Program-made: the position numbers and the translations under genes
Part shown: positions 1 through 12,109 of the stretch, in pieces
Position numbering within the stretch: the first letter of the stretch is position 1
Layout: each line of letters begins with the position of its first letter
NCBI GenBank assembly: GCA_907164885.2
Contig: OU015496.1
Location: 183,653,874 to 183,717,873 of the forward strand
Reading direction: 5' to 3'
Source of the DNA: Dolomedes plantarius
Lineage: Eukaryota; Arthropoda; Arachnida; Araneae; Dolomedidae
DNA length: 64,000 nucleotides
The notes under the pieces: generated by a model
Told to the model about the DNA's origin: nothing
The model's database searches: none
What the model saw: the letters and a program-made list of their open reading frames with translations, nothing else

Positions 1-690
1 GGTAGACGAGGAGCGGTCATTCCACAGCCTGTCTTTGGTTATTATTTTGTTTATATTGGATTAATTCAGCACTTAAAGTGACTGACACGTAGAATTGAGT
101 TTATACAAATGATTAGGTAATTGGGATGACTTCCAAATGATGTAAGAGGTGGGTTGATAGGATAGATCTTCAAGAAAGAGGGAAATTAAAAAAGGTAAAA
201 GAATTGTCATAATCGGTAGCTGACTCAGAAGATCCAAAAAAATCACATAAAACAGTTTTCCAGTAGAGAGTTTAAATCAATACAGTTTTTTAAAAAAATT
301 ATCTTTAATTATTTTTAATTTATTTTAGACAACACACAAAAAAAAAATAAAATCAAAAGGAAATGGATCTCTGAGCTTGAGGTTGGTCATAATTGGGAAA
401 ATATAACATACAGTTCAGCTCATTAAACAAACCAAAACATTATAAAATAGTGATAAACATTTCAACATAACCCAGAAAATGTAGATTTAGAAAAAGTTCA
501 TTCAACAGTTATTTAAATTTTAACTCAAAGCATACAATTGTTAAAGTCAAATAGAAAATCAATACAAATCACATTATAGTTTTTCCTTAATTTTTTATTA
601 TTACAATTTAATTTTCATAGTTTTATATTATCATTGACATTCAAAACTTTACAATTTCAATTTTACTTGTAATTAGTACAAGACTTCTCT
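1..690. other. AT-rich flank, possible 3' LTR of the gypsy remnant
   Basis: No coding signal. Because a purine-rich tract ends near 690 on the minus strand, part of this stretch may be the 3' LTR of the gypsy element at 734-3409, but no second copy is in the window to define it. Confidence 0.3.
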
Positions 691-712
691 TATTTCCCCC
701 CCTCCTCCCAAG
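688..712 (-). other. Polypurine tract of gypsy remnant
   Basis: On the minus strand this reads a G/A run (GGGAGGAGGGGGGGAAATAA), just downstream of the integrase end, where a gypsy element carries the plus-strand priming tract next to its 3' LTR. Confidence 0.6.
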
Positions 713-733
713 AAATGCTGCATGAACTCAAAA

Positions 734-3409
734 TTATTTTAATTTAAACTTATTTTTTGGATGGAAATGTCTTAATTTTGTTGAATGTACAATGTCGGTG
801 TCCTTTCCAGTATATTGATTTGGTTTGTTAATTTCAAAATTTACATTAGATAGTTGACTTAATATTGTATAGGGACCTGAATAAGGTGGATCTAGTTTTC
901 TTGAATTTGGGTATTTAAATTCTTCGTACACTAAGTCTCCAATTTTAAAATTTGACTCAACAAAATGTGTATCATATCTTCGTTTATTAATTTTATGGTG
1001 TTGAATAGTTCTTTGCACTGCAATTTTCTTGGCTTCCTCAACTGCTGGGTAATTTAATGAAGTTGTTTGGGGCAAAGGTGAAGCATAAGGCAGAGTTTCA
1101 TATAAAAGGTAGTTTGGGGAAAAACAGTCACAGAATGGGGTTGATTATTGTATTCAGAAGTTACTTGGTATAAAATTTTTGTCCAGGGAATTTTTGTTGA
1201 AGAAGAATTCACCTTACATCTTAATTTTGCTACTATTGTTTGATTACGTCTTTCATTCTTTCCGTTACACCGGGGCCTATGCGAACTGGTCAGCAATTGT
1301 TTTATATTGTGATGCTTCAAAAATTTCTTAAATCTGGAAGAAGTGAACACAGCATTTCTATCACTGAGTACTTGTTTTGGAACCTTAATATTGACTGTTT
1401 GTTTCAAGCAATTTGTGTATGTTTCACTGGTTACATTCGTTGAAGGGAATGTCCATATATATCTGGTTGCATGATCAATTACAAGAGGAAGATATTTTTT
1501 CGTTGAATTATAATAATTGAAACCCCCAACAGTATCAACTGAAATTAAGTCAAATGGTTCTTTTGCCACAGACACCTGCTCCATCAGTCCAAATTTTTTC
1601 TGAGTTGATTTTTTATTCTTTTGACAGGTTTCACAACAACGAACGAAATTTGCTATGTCTATGATTATGTCTTGCCAATAGTAAATTGGGGAAATTAATT
1701 TTAACACCTTTTTTACACCTGGGTGACCACATTTTTCATGAGCTGAATTTATTAATTTTACTCTTAGTGATGACGGAACTACAATTTTGACTAAGTTTTT
1801 CTTTTTTACAGTTAAGACTCCATTATATTTTTTATATTTAATATTATTTATATTATCATCCCACTGTCCTTTAATTATTTCATCTGTGCTTAGGAAATAA
1901 CAATATTGATTAACAAAATGACTTACAGGGTTTCTGGATAATATATCAGCCTCATGATTATTTTTTCCTTTAATATACACTATATCATAATCATACATTG
2001 ATAATCTTAATGACCATCTAAATAGCCTGCCAGTTAAATTTTTTACATTTTTTAGCCATTGTAACGCAGAGTGATCTGAATGTATTGCAATTTTCTGTCC
2101 ATGTAAATAACAGTGATATTTGTCTATTGCGTCAATTATTGCTAAGCATTCAAGTTCAGTTATGGCATAATTTTTCTCATGTTTTCTTAATTGTCTGGGA
2201 TAAAAAGCGATTGGGTGTAATTGTCCATTTGGATGTTTTTGTTTCAAAACTGCAGCTATTGCTTCTTGACTAGCATCGACAAACAAGTGACATGGATAAT
2301 TTGGATTATATAAAGTCAAAATTGGTTTAGAAATTAATTCATCTTTTAATTTTTGATATGACATTTGACATTCAGGGGACCAATTCCATTTTACATCTTT
2401 CTTTAATAATTTGTTGAGTGGTTATCTTAACTTAGCATAATTTTGAATGAATTTTTGGTATACATTTATGGAACCTAAAAATCTTTGGAGTTCTTTTACA
2501 TTTTTGGGTGGTAATAATTTTTATATTGTCTCAATGTTGGTATTTTGTGGAGAATACTGTCCTTGTGACACCAAGTAACCTAAGAAATTTATTTCCTTCT
2601 TTGCAAATTGGCACATTGATTTCTTTAGTTTAATATTTTCTTGTTTACAAATTTAAAAAATTTCTTCTAAGTGTTACATATGTTCATTAAAATCTTGAGA
2701 AAAGATTATTATGTCATCAATGCAATTTAGTGCATATTTAATTTGATACTTGTTTAGAATTTGCCTAATTGGTGAAAAACACTTGGAGCATTTCTCCATC
2801 CAAAGGGGAGCCTGAGCCACTCATATAGTCCAAAATTTGTTGTAAATACTAATTTTTCTGTGTCTTTTCCATGTATTGCAATATGCCAGTAACCTGAAGT
2901 TAAGTCAAGTGTTGAGAAGTACTTAGCATGGGTCAGTTGGTCTAAGAGGTCATCTATTCTTGGAATAGGTTCTGAATCAAATTTTGTTATTGAATTTAAT
3001 TTGCGATAGTCTATGCATAACCGAGTTTTTTCTTCTCCTTTTTATTTACCAGAGTTACTGGCGAAGCAAACGGTGAATGGGATGGTTTAATAAATCCTGC
3101 TTTTAACAACTTATTTCTTTGTTTCTGTATTTCTAAATTTTCAGTTTGTGAGGCACGATAAGGTCTAAGAGCTATTGGAAGTTCTGAAGTTAAGTGGACT
3201 TTTTGGGGTTCTAATTTAATTTTTCCTACATCATATTTATCTCTTGAAAATATTTTATCAAATTTCTCTAAAATGCTAATTTTGTTCTCTCTATCAGATC
3301 TCTGTGCCGACTCATTAGTTTCTTTGTCATTCTCCCGCCCAATAATTTGCTGACGCTTAATTTCGAATGTTCTACAGTTTGCAGTGTTATATAACGTTAA
3401 CTCCTGCAT
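734..3409 (-). pseudogene. Ty3/gypsy pol remnant (RT, RNase H, integrase)
   Basis: Minus-strand polyprotein remnant of a Ty3/gypsy LTR retrotransposon. In order: an N-terminal RT segment (about 3409-3011), a decayed RT core with stops whose CIDDIIIF catalytic box lies near 2710, RNase H (LFVDASQEA near 2290), the integrase zinc finger (HEKCGHPGVKK then CCETC near 1735-1640), and a DDE core (SVDTVGG, LSDRNAVF, NERRNQT). The integrase tail continues in another frame at 1075-734 with the GPYTILSQLS chromatin-side GPY/F motif. The RT has frameshifts and stops between about 3060 and 2365, and integrase has one near 1075. Gag and protease are absent, so it is 5'-truncated at about 3410. Confidence 0.9.
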
Positions 3410-3599
3410 GAATAATCTTCCTTTTAAAAAGCCGACCGTCAGGTGGCGACCTCTATTGGTAACTTTTGCAATTAAAAACCCCTTTTCCTTTTTCCGACGA
3501 TATTTCGTGAATTAATAATATTTAATTGCCAATTTCCATTTTTCCAAACAAAAGCCCCCCGTTTAAGGTTCCCCAAAGTTAAGACATTGCATATATATA

Positions 3600-4320
3600 T
3601 ATATAAAAGCGGATTGTGACACGAAGAAAGAAAACAACTGCAACCAAAATGGCCGAAGAACTCAATCGGCATCTGTATGTTCTGGTATCAACCATTAGAG
3701 GTAGAAGGGAACTTCACAAACAAAGCATTTACGGAAGATTAGTTATTCCCAAGCCACTTGAAATAGATGCCAATACAAAATATCGTCCACAATGGTGCCA
3801 CGAGCGCTAATCCTGGTCAAGTAACGGCATTTGGTCCATTGAATCATTGTTCACATTGTTCCTTGAAACAGGACTTGCGTATGTCTGGAGAATACCTACA
3901 CAAGGGTAAGATTCTGGCTGTCTCATCTCAATTGTCAATCATGGAGGTAGATCTATCAGGGTTTGGGAGGGCATCTCATGGTTTTCTTCAGGTCCCATTG
4001 TAACCCTAAAAGGGAGATTGAATGAGAAGGACTATGTCGAAATTTTAGCTCAATCTTCCATCCTATGGAGCAAACATTGTTTCTTGCAGGAGATGGCGTT
4101 CTCCAGGATGATAATCCCCTATACATACAGCTAAATCTATCAAGTATTGGTTTGAAGACCATGACAAAGAAGTCAAATATCTTATCTTGTCCTGTACACC
4201 CCCCCCCCCCCGACTACAACTCATCCAACCACTGTGATCTGTATAAACGGATAGATAAAGGTATCGCTATCCACCACAGCATCTCTACAGGAACATTCAT
4301 GAGTTTTCCCTGAAGAATGG
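3600..4320 (+). pseudogene. Tc1-like transposase relic
   Basis: Several short frames resemble a Tc1-family transposase in order. Near 3660-3810 there is a 'YGRLVIPKPL...RPQWCH' stretch like the family's 'YGR.A.KPL...R..W...'. Near 3968-4016 there is EGISWFSSGPIVTLKGR, like 'WGA.SW.SLGPIV.L.GR'. Near 4085-4130 the 'GDGVLQDDN' block carries the second catalytic Asp. Multiple stops and frameshifts plus a poly-C run near 4200 make it dead. Ends were not identified. Confidence 0.6.
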
Positions 4321-4834
4321 TATAATATATTTTTAACCACTATTTATGATTTGTATAATCCAATTCCAATTGAATCAGGTGGTATTACATGGAAAAGGTG
4401 ATCCTGCCCCATAATAAAAGGTTTTCATGATGTTTTTTACTGTTTCCATTATTTTGATAACCACCTGTATACTGAACTTTATTTCAATTAGCAGGAAACC
4501 TTCTCCAAACCTACTTCAAACCTTCTTTTTATCCTTAAAAAAATACAAATATACAAAAAAATACTCTTTGAAATGGCCAAACAATGCATAAATAGTGTAC
4601 TAGGTGCCAATAAAGTTGTTTATTAAGAAACGGGAAACAGAACATTACATTGAAATAGTTTAGTTCATTAACATACACTCTCACGCGTGCCTCCAAAGGA
4701 GAGATTAGGGTTGCCATAATTGTGGAGGTTACCGCAGTAAAATATTGCCGTTCTTATTGGCGGACCGGTCCCGATTTCGTACCATAGACCAATTTTTGAT
4801 CGTATAATATTTTTTTATATGGTCCACCTTCAGC

Positions 4835-4837
<3 letters not shown>
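4321..4837. other. No gene seen
   Basis: AT-rich sequence with short open frames lacking any recognisable family pattern. Confidence 0.5.

Positions 4838-4916
<79 letters not shown>
4838..4916. repeat. (TA)n microsatellite
   Basis: Uninterrupted TA dinucleotide run of about 78 bases. Confidence 0.98.
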
Positions 4917-4920
<4 letters not shown>

Positions 4921-5254
4921 GTTTTTTTTTACCTGAGCCCTTTGAGAAGTCTTTTGATGTAGCTTACCAGTGGGTCAATTTTTTTTTAAAACTATAAGTG
5001 CGAAATCATGTATTACGGAGTGTAATATTAGAAGTAAAGAAAAAAAAATGGTACTTACGTGTTAGCCCATCGACCAAAAACTGTCACCAAACGGTATGAT
5101 TTAGCGCCAATAATGGTTAAATAGTTCAAAACATTAATGAGAATGTTTTAAGAATAACTTTCCTTAAAGCGTTTTTTTTTCTGAGGAAGTTGGTCACCAA
5201 ATAATTTACTGTAATACACCGATATCGAATACCCTTTATTCACTTTATGTAAAC

Positions 5255-5549
5255 CAGGGGTGTCAAACTCAAAGGCTAACTTGGGCCAAACAAACAAGGT
5301 TTAACTATAGGTGGGCTGCAAAAAAAAACACAATATTAATAGAAACGTAGGTTTATTACAGTATATTATCTAATTACAGTATATTCAACATAAATATACA
5401 AATTTTGTTTAATAATAGCAAAAAAAAATAGTATAATTAAAAAAACATTTAGCGAATTCTTCCTATCTTATTATAATTCTGCGTCGGTTATTTTATTATA
5501 TATTATTGTGTGCCAATATATTGGCCGGGCCGCGAGTTTGACACCCCTG
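5255..5549. mobile_element. hAT-type MITE, 295 bp
   Basis: Terminal inverted repeats CAGGGGTGTCAAACTC and GAGTTTGACACCCCTG. It is flanked by the 8-bp duplication ATGTAAAC/ATGTAGAC (one mismatch), as expected for hAT. No ORF inside. Confidence 0.88.
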
Positions 5550-6012
5550 ATGTAGACAATAAAAAAATACTTTAAATTATAAAAAATACTTTAATAATTT
5601 TATTGTCAATTTTATGTTTCATTATTATTCTTAGTGGTATTTAAATATATGATACTCTATATTTTAAAAGTCAGTTTTTATTCGTATTTAGTTTCAATTA
5701 CTTATTCGTACATTATGAAGAAACGAAAAACATGGAAAGAGCAAATAATGTTGAACATAAAAGAAAAACGCAGGCATAAATGCAACGCAGGCAAGCCCAA
5801 ATTAACTGACATGCTTCCGAGATGAAGTTCTCAGAAAACACTCTTTTATATACACCGAACAGCGCTCACAGTAGAATGAAAATAAGACAGGCAGTACCGC
5901 AGAGACTATGCAAATATGACACTTCCGAAAACAAACGTTGCATAAATTTTCAATGTGTCATGAAAAACTCCGAGTTTTTTCAATAATGCCCAATACATTC
6001 TTGACTCTAAAT

Positions 6013-6875
6013 CAGGGGTGGGCAACCTTTTCGAGAGCGCTTGCCAAAATCGGCCAAATCTCTAACAAAAAATTTTTCCAAGTGCCAACCGAAATTTCTT
6101 GAGAACATATTTGATATTTTAATATTTGATTTGCAAGTGATTACGTAAATCAAGTAAAACTGATTGAATGAAAATAATCATGACAGATTTTCACGAAAAA
6201 GTTTTTTGTGGATATTTTTTATTAGATTGTAAGCATATTTTTTATTAGCTTGTAAGACATTATTAGCATCAAACAAAAGTTTAACACTAACTGTTGTCTT
6301 TTCAATTAAGCAGTCATTAATTTTTTCCAGTTATGAAGTTGTATGAATGAAACACAGTAAAACGTTATTACGTATAATCTTTTGCTGATTTTAAATCCCT
6401 TATAAATGATGTATGAAAACGAAAATATATTTATTTACCTTTAAAACTATATTTAAACAAACCAGAACCTTTGAAACTTTCAAAAGAAAACATCAGATAA
6501 TACTAGAGGCAGAAAACTTGTTCACTCTTTTTATATATTTATCAGTGGGACTTCTGCTGCTGCAGAACTGATGGCAGAGATTTTAGATAGGGTTTATCTT
6601 TAGTAACCTTGAGAGAATTGTAAGCACTACTAGTTTCATCCACCAAACTACTCCTGTTACTAAACTTAATGAAGTTCAACTATGAGAACCAAGATTTCCA
6701 AGCATACGTGGACGAAAATATGAATATATAATGCTGCTGCAAGGTTTTTCCCACAGACATAATTTTCTGGAATAGTATTACAAGCCTTTAATACTTCGGG
6801 CAAGGACTTGTTTCGCGTGCCACAAACAATCGGCGTGCCACGTTTGGCACGCGTGTCAAGGGTTGCCCACCCATG
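6013..6875. mobile_element. hAT-type element, 863 bp, non-autonomous
   Basis: Ends are CAGGGGTGGGCAACCTTT and GGGTTGCCCACCCATG, flanked by the 8-bp duplication CTCTAAAT/CTTTAAAT (one mismatch). The interior encodes no intact transposase. Confidence 0.85.
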
Positions 6876-7156
6876 CTTTAAATCATACCGTTTGGCGACA
6901 GTTTTTGGTCGACGGGATAATACGTAGTACCAAAATAACATCATATATATATAAATGTATACTCGTATATATAAATATTTTTTTAATGCAAATTTTATTG
7001 ATATCATATCAGAATAACAAGATAGAAAATGACATAACATGACCAATTTGCGAGGATATAAAGAGAAATATTTAGTTGAAAATAACACAACACACCAATA
7101 GAAAATTTAAAAAAAACTATCCATAAAACGCAATCAAGTAGTGTTTTGTTAAATAG

Positions 7157-8066
7157 TAATAATTACAAGATAAAAAGAAATTTTTATATGCTACGTTTTT
7201 AAATTTTCTGTTCAATCATATAAACTTGACAATTCTATGTATTAATAAATACTTTTTAAAATTTTTTTGATGAATTATCCCATCAACTTCAAAGAAAATG
7301 ATGAAATGCGTAATAAAGAGGTATCAAATGCGTAATCAATCGTTTAGCTTTGGAATTGGAAGTTAACTTGCATTTAACTTTTCGTTCCAGTCCCGTCCGA
7401 TAAATGGCTGCACCAGTCTACAAAACAAAATGAACTGAAAATGAATTCAAATCTGTTTAAAGATGGCCAAAAGTATTAAAAGAATGCATTGTCATCGTGT
7501 TCTGAACTATTCTAAAAGTTTCAAATGTCTAGCTAGTCGGAAAGTTAGTTAAAAATCGATTGCAAGATTTGTACTGAACAAACACACAAACAAGAAAGCG
7601 AGTTAATAAAAACGTGGTAATAATTACAAGATAAAAAGAACTCTTTATACACCATGTTTTTAAATTTTCTGTTGAATCATGACAATTCTATGTATTAATT
7701 CTATGTATTAATTCCATGTAAACTTGACAATTCTATGTATTAATAAACACTTTAAAATTTTTTTTGATGAATTATCCCATCAACTTGAAAGAAAATGAAG
7801 TTAATTGGAAGTTAATTTGCTTTTAATTTTTTATTCGAGTCCCGGTCAATAGATGGCTGCACAAGTCTACAAAACAAAATGAACTGAAAATGAATTCAAA
7901 TCTGCTTAAAGATGGCTAAAAGTATTAAAAGAATGCATTGTCATCGTGTTCTGAGCTATTCTAAAAGTTTCAAATGTCTAGCTAGTCGGGAAGTTACTTA
8001 AAAATCGATTGCAAGATTTGGACTGGACAAACACACAAACAAACAAGAAAGCGAGTTAATAAAAAC
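7157..8066. repeat. Tandem duplication of a ~455-bp unit
   Basis: Two direct copies, about 7157-7616 and 7617-8066, each starting GTAATAATTACAAGATAAAA and ending AAAGCGAGTTAATAAAAAC. They share long nearly identical stretches such as the one beginning TACAAAACAAAATGAACTG. The second copy has a small internal expansion of TTCTATGTATTAA. No ORF is supported. Confidence 0.9.
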
Positions 8067-8460
8067 ATGTAAATGAACAATAGTGATCAGAAACATCGTT
8101 TCTACTGTGTAGTATTATTGTCTCACACAGAATGCATTAGAATCAAGAAAACATGAATATTATACAAAACACGAAAAGCGTCAAGAATTTGATAAGTCGT
8201 TAATGTAAATATTGGATACTGTAGCATTAAGCTATTAAAATGTCAAGTTAATAGGGGAAAACAATTACCCAATCGGGAATGATTTACATCCGTGAGGAGA
8301 GAGATACAAATGCAAACTTGCTGCGTCATTCGCCGCGTGTCGTTAATCTGTGTACAATGTTATGTATAGTCTGCCCTTTTCCAAATTTCAATGTTTTAGG
8401 AAAGATTACTAAGTGTACTGCAAGCACATTTGAAGAGAAAGTTCCTCGAAATTTTTCCAA
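8067..8460. other. 3' flank of the channel gene
   Basis: AT-rich; would hold the 3' UTR of the DEG/ENaC gene. No other feature seen. Confidence 0.4.
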
Positions 8461-8685
8461 TCACCAGACATTATAATGAGTAGGCTGTAACTTGCTGCTT
8501 TCATTTTCAAAATTTTGACGTCGTTGGGTTCTAACTTTGTTTATGCGGGACTGTTTCTTTCTTCTCGCTGTTAAGTAAGATCTCATCATACCAATGACGT
8601 CAACAAATAAGTCGAACACTGTTAGCAACGAAATTCCAAGCCACATCCCCATGTATCCACCAATTACGCTGAACAACTCCAGGCT
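8461..8685 (-). CDS. DEG/ENaC channel, last exon (TM2, selectivity filter, C-tail)
   Basis: Terminal exon of 75 codons including TGA, after a TTTGCAG acceptor. It begins SLELFSVIGGYMGMWLGISL, then LTVFDLFVDVIGMM. This is the degenerin-site/TM2 signature: G-Y-M-G-M-W-L-G-I-S gives the GxS selectivity filter and the hydrophobic run forms TM2. A basic cytoplasmic tail follows (LTARRKKQSRINKVRTQRR). It is the strongest single piece of evidence for the family. Confidence 0.96.
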   Translation of the reverse strand, partial: SLELFSVIGGYMGMWLGISLLTVFDLFVDVIGMMRSYLTARRKKQSRINKVRTQRRQNFENESSKLQPTHYNVW

Positions 8686-8977
8686 CTGCAAATAAAATTT
8701 GAATGAAAAATTATATTCAAGATTAGGGTTTATACAAAAACGAACTTTTTGAAAGACCGGTTTTCGAATTCCAGATTTCCAAAAAACCGGTTTTAGCAGG
8801 TTTTCGAATTTTTGTCAAAAAAAAAAATAGAATAGGGAAAATATTTTATTTAATTTATATAAAATAGCATAAAAAACGAAATCAATATCAAAGTCAAAAT
8901 ATAGAAAAATTAAGGACTACACATTACTTACACAAAATAATGAAAACTCAAACAAAAATTTCAAATTTCAAATAATA

Positions 8978-10418
8978 CACTCATGGACAAAAAAATTAGC
9001 GCACCAAGAAGGACTCGTCAAAACGAAACGAAATTTTACATACGTAATGACTACTTTGATATAAGTAAATGATAAGAAAATCAAAGAAAAAGGATAATTT
9101 ATTTCAGAGAAAAAGGTAAAAGAACGGAGGAGTTAATACTCCGTTGGACCCCCTCTAGCGTGAATGCACGATGCGATACGATCGGGCATTGAGTCATACA
9201 AGTTTTGTATGATGTCTTGAGACATTTCGTTCCATATTTGCTGTAACCTTGCCTCTAGTTCGTTCAAACTCGTGGGATGCCCAACTGGTCGTCCCAAATG
9301 ATCCCAGATATGCTCGATTGGAGACAAATCTGGGGATCGGGCAGGCCAAGGAAGGGTAGTAATAGTGCGGAGACAGTCTTGTGACACCCTTCCCGTATGA
9401 GGCCGAGCATTGTCTTGTTGAAAAATGGCTCCTGGGAACCGTTGCATGAGTGGCAACACATTTGGTTGTGGCAACACATCCGGCAACATGTGGTTGCAGG
9501 ATTTCAAGAACATACCGCTGGGCTGTCATGGTGCCACGGAACAATACTAGGGGTGACCGTGTATTGTAGGCAATGGCACCCCATACCATCACACCAGCTG
9601 TGGGAGCAATGTGTCGCTGTACAGCAAAGGCCGGATTGAAGCGTTCACCACGGGCTCTCCACACACGAACACGATTGTCATCACTGCCGAGATTGAATCT
9701 GGATTCATCGCTAAAGACGACCTGGTTCCATTCCGCTGCAGTCCAGTTTCCTCGTGCGCGGCAAAACTCCAAACGGAGGAATCGATGGGTGGGCGTCAAG
9801 GGCAGCACACGTAATGGGCGCCGCGATACCAACTGTCCTTCAGCCAGGCGCCTTCGTATGGTTCGAGAAGACACAGAGGCCCCTAGTGAAGGTGCTACCT
9901 GTGCCTGGATGGCGGCCGATGAAGCAGTTGGCTGTACGCGTGCATTTCTTACGATGTGGTAGTCTTCTCGACGATTGGTCTGTCGAGGGCATCCTGAGCC
10001 TGGTCTTCGTGTACATGACATCTCTCGGGTCCACTGGTCCCAACACCTCCTCACAACACAATCAGAGCGGCCTAATTGACGAGCTACTCGCCTAGCTGAC
10101 CACCCAGCTTCCATCATCCCGACGATTCTCCCCCTCTCAAACTGCGACAACTGCTTATATTGTCTTCGAACACGGCGTAATGGCATGTCTATCTCAGCTC
10201 TTCCTTTGTAAATGATTCAGCACACTCAAACAAGCTTTGGTTACCTGTTTTATACTCCACAGAGTACGATGTTCAATGCCCTCTACCGGCTATACGTAAT
10301 GCGCAATCACGCTGCATTTCTAATCATTTGCATATCTCCCCGACATGTACCTTCATTGCAAGTTTCGTTACGATCCCGCAATTATTTCTTGGTGCGCTAA
10401 TATTTTTGTCCATGTGTG
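8978..10418 (-). mobile_element. Tc1-like element A, 1441 bp
   Basis: Bounded by TA dinucleotides, with terminal repeats starting CACTCATGGACAAAAAAATT and (right end, reversed) CACACATGGACAAAAATATT. It carries one minus-strand transposase. The same family appears at 29775-31228 in opposite orientation. Confidence 0.95.
9133..10186 (-). pseudogene. Tc1-like DD34E transposase, frameshifted
   Basis: Transposase starting MPLRRVRRQYKQLSQFERGR. Order: paired-like helix-turn-helix (MMEAGWSARRVARQLG), second HTH (SSRTIRRRLAEGQL), then catalytic blocks FSDESRFNLG, FQQDNARPHT and SPIEHIWDHLG giving D, D, E with DD34E spacing. Compared with the sister copy it has an extra ~28 bases near 9470-9500, an internal near-repeat of the GTTGCC motif, which shifts the frame. 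The last third continues in another frame to the stop at 9133. Otherwise full length at about 340 codons. Confidence 0.93.
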
Positions 10419-11279
10419 TATTTATATTTATTTCACTAGTTTCAATTTCTCCTAAGAAAATAGGATTTTAAAAAACATAAAATATCCACTGAACGGTGGC
10501 TAAGTCTTGTTCTTATTTTGGACACAATATTGCCTAAAATTGAAAATACTCGTTCACTAGCTACTGAGCTTGTTTTATAGTTTTCAGGGCATGAAATAAC
10601 AAATTTAAGTTTTTGGTTCTTTTATTCGTTGCCTCAAATAATGAAAATTCAGCTTTCAGTGTCTTTGGATTTGTAAGTTTTTTTCAGGATCTTCAAGAAT
10701 CTTATGAATTTATTTTTCCATGGCTTCCTTTAAAAAAGCATTACTCTGATGAGAAGTTTCTTCGATTTGCTCTTCATCAGAATCGGTTTCCAGAAAAGAA
10801 TTTGGAAATATTCTAGACAATATCTTTCCAGATAACTATATCAACTTTATATTTTTGCTTCCAGTTTTCACTTTACAAGATTAAGCGAACCTGTCGTGAC
10901 TCGTGACAGATTGCACTTATGTACTAACATAAAATAAGTCGGTTAGGCACTTCTTTTCCACGTGCGCAGTGCACAATGCACAAGCACTGGCCAACGCAAC
11001 TCGCAACGATGAAAAAATGTGTCTGCTGCCCGTTGCATAGAATGAATAGCAAATCAAATAAGTTAAAAATTATTTTTTACATAATAATTTGAATTTTTTT
11101 AAACCGGTTTTCTTAATTTAAAAACCGGTTTTAAAATGTGACAAATTTATTTAAAAAACCGGGTTTGAAAAACCGTCAAACCCTATTCAAGATACTTTGT
11201 TACAACACATTGGAAGATTCTCCCTGTCTTCACACACAGGCAATATTTAACTGTAGATAAAAACTGAAACATTATCACT

Positions 11280-11650
11280 CGAACTGATGGTGTGTAGTGA
11301 CTTATGCCCCCTGGCCGGAGTATTCCAGACCAAGTCCATATATGCCTGAGGGATGCGGCTTCAGTTTTTAATGGCACCACAAGGTTCGGAGTTTGATTTA
11401 GCTAGGTGCTACCCAAGGAGCACCTGGCTAAATACTAATTGTCTGGCTAATCTAGGGATTGAACGTGCCCATATCCGGCCAAGGCACTGAGATATTTAAT
11501 GGAACGTCGTCTGGATTTCAACTGAGTACCCCGAGTCCGAAGACCAAAGTATTATCACTAAGTTACCTCAAGCCCCAACCGACGGTAATGCTGCTAACCG
11601 CAAGCCTGCGGTTTTTCCAACCGATAGGATTTTTTCTTACGTAACTAGGA
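11280..11650 (-). repeat. Possible tRNA-derived SINE
   Basis: On the minus strand a stretch resembles a pol III promoter: an A-box-like GAGGTAACTTAGTGATAA, then a B-box-like GGTACTCAGTTGAAATCC about 45 bases on. It is followed by a GC-richer body unlike the AT-rich surroundings. No target-site duplication identified. Confidence 0.45.
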
Positions 11651-12109
11651 CTTATTGGCCTGCAAAGGCAACACAGATAATACGTCGTGAATTTGAAAAC
11701 AATTGCAGTTATATTCGAGTTATTTATTCCGTATTTTTTTATTCCGTATTCAAAAGTTCGATTCATCGATTTCGAAAGTTCTAAAAGTATAGCCAACCTT
11801 AAAAACCAAGCAAAGTAAACACAGAAATAGACAGCAGCGACAAAGAGTTTTGTGCTGAAGATTCCCAGCGTGTAAATGGACTAAATTCACCGTTTTTGTT
11901 GGATTCGGATGAGTGATTCTTAAGCCGGCGACAAATTCGTAACAAAACGTTGTAATGTAATGTAATGTAACACGAGCATTCGGGACGAGCGACGAGCCGA
12001 ACAGCTCAAGTTGAGCAATCGTGCTCCAGTAGACAAGATATTCTCAGACTAGTCCAGAGATTCTCGACCGGTGTGCTGCGGAACTTTAGATAATTAAATA
12101 TAAAGTTGA
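11651..12109. other. No gene seen; possible hAT end
   Basis: Contains a TGTAA pentamer run near 11950. Near 12055 there is a segment beginning CAGAGATTCTCGACCGG that resembles a hAT terminus, but no partner end was found. Confidence 0.35.

Larger units (their letters stand above)
5050..6933. mobile_element. Inverted-repeat element holding two hAT insertions
   Basis: Ends are long inverted repeats: left 5050-5103 and right about 6880-6933 share the block TCGACCAAAAACTGTC and CAAACGGTATGATTT. The flanks carry AAAAT on both sides, a possible 5-bp duplication. Two complete hAT-type elements (5255-5549 and 6013-6875) lie inside, so this element was there first. The remaining roughly 710 bp has no coding capacity. 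The superfamily is unknown to me. Confidence 0.65.
8724..11185 (-). mobile_element. hAT element interrupted by a Tc1-like element
   Basis: Perfect 8-bp duplication TTCAAGAT at 8716-8723 and 11186-11193. Ends are TAGGGTTT... and ...AAACCCTA with repeated AAACCGG motifs in both subterminal regions. The remaining coding sequence, about 10590-10440 on the minus strand, reads SERVFSILGNIVSKIRTRL and continues to LCFLKSYF: the hAT C-terminal dimerisation domain. The Tc1-like element at 8978-10418 sits inside. Confidence 0.88.

Noticed and set aside
9397..10095. Long plus-strand frames opposite the Tc1-like transposase
   Set aside because: Shadow frames of the minus-strand gene; no family pattern of their own. 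The same holds for frames opposite the transposases near 25000 and 30400.
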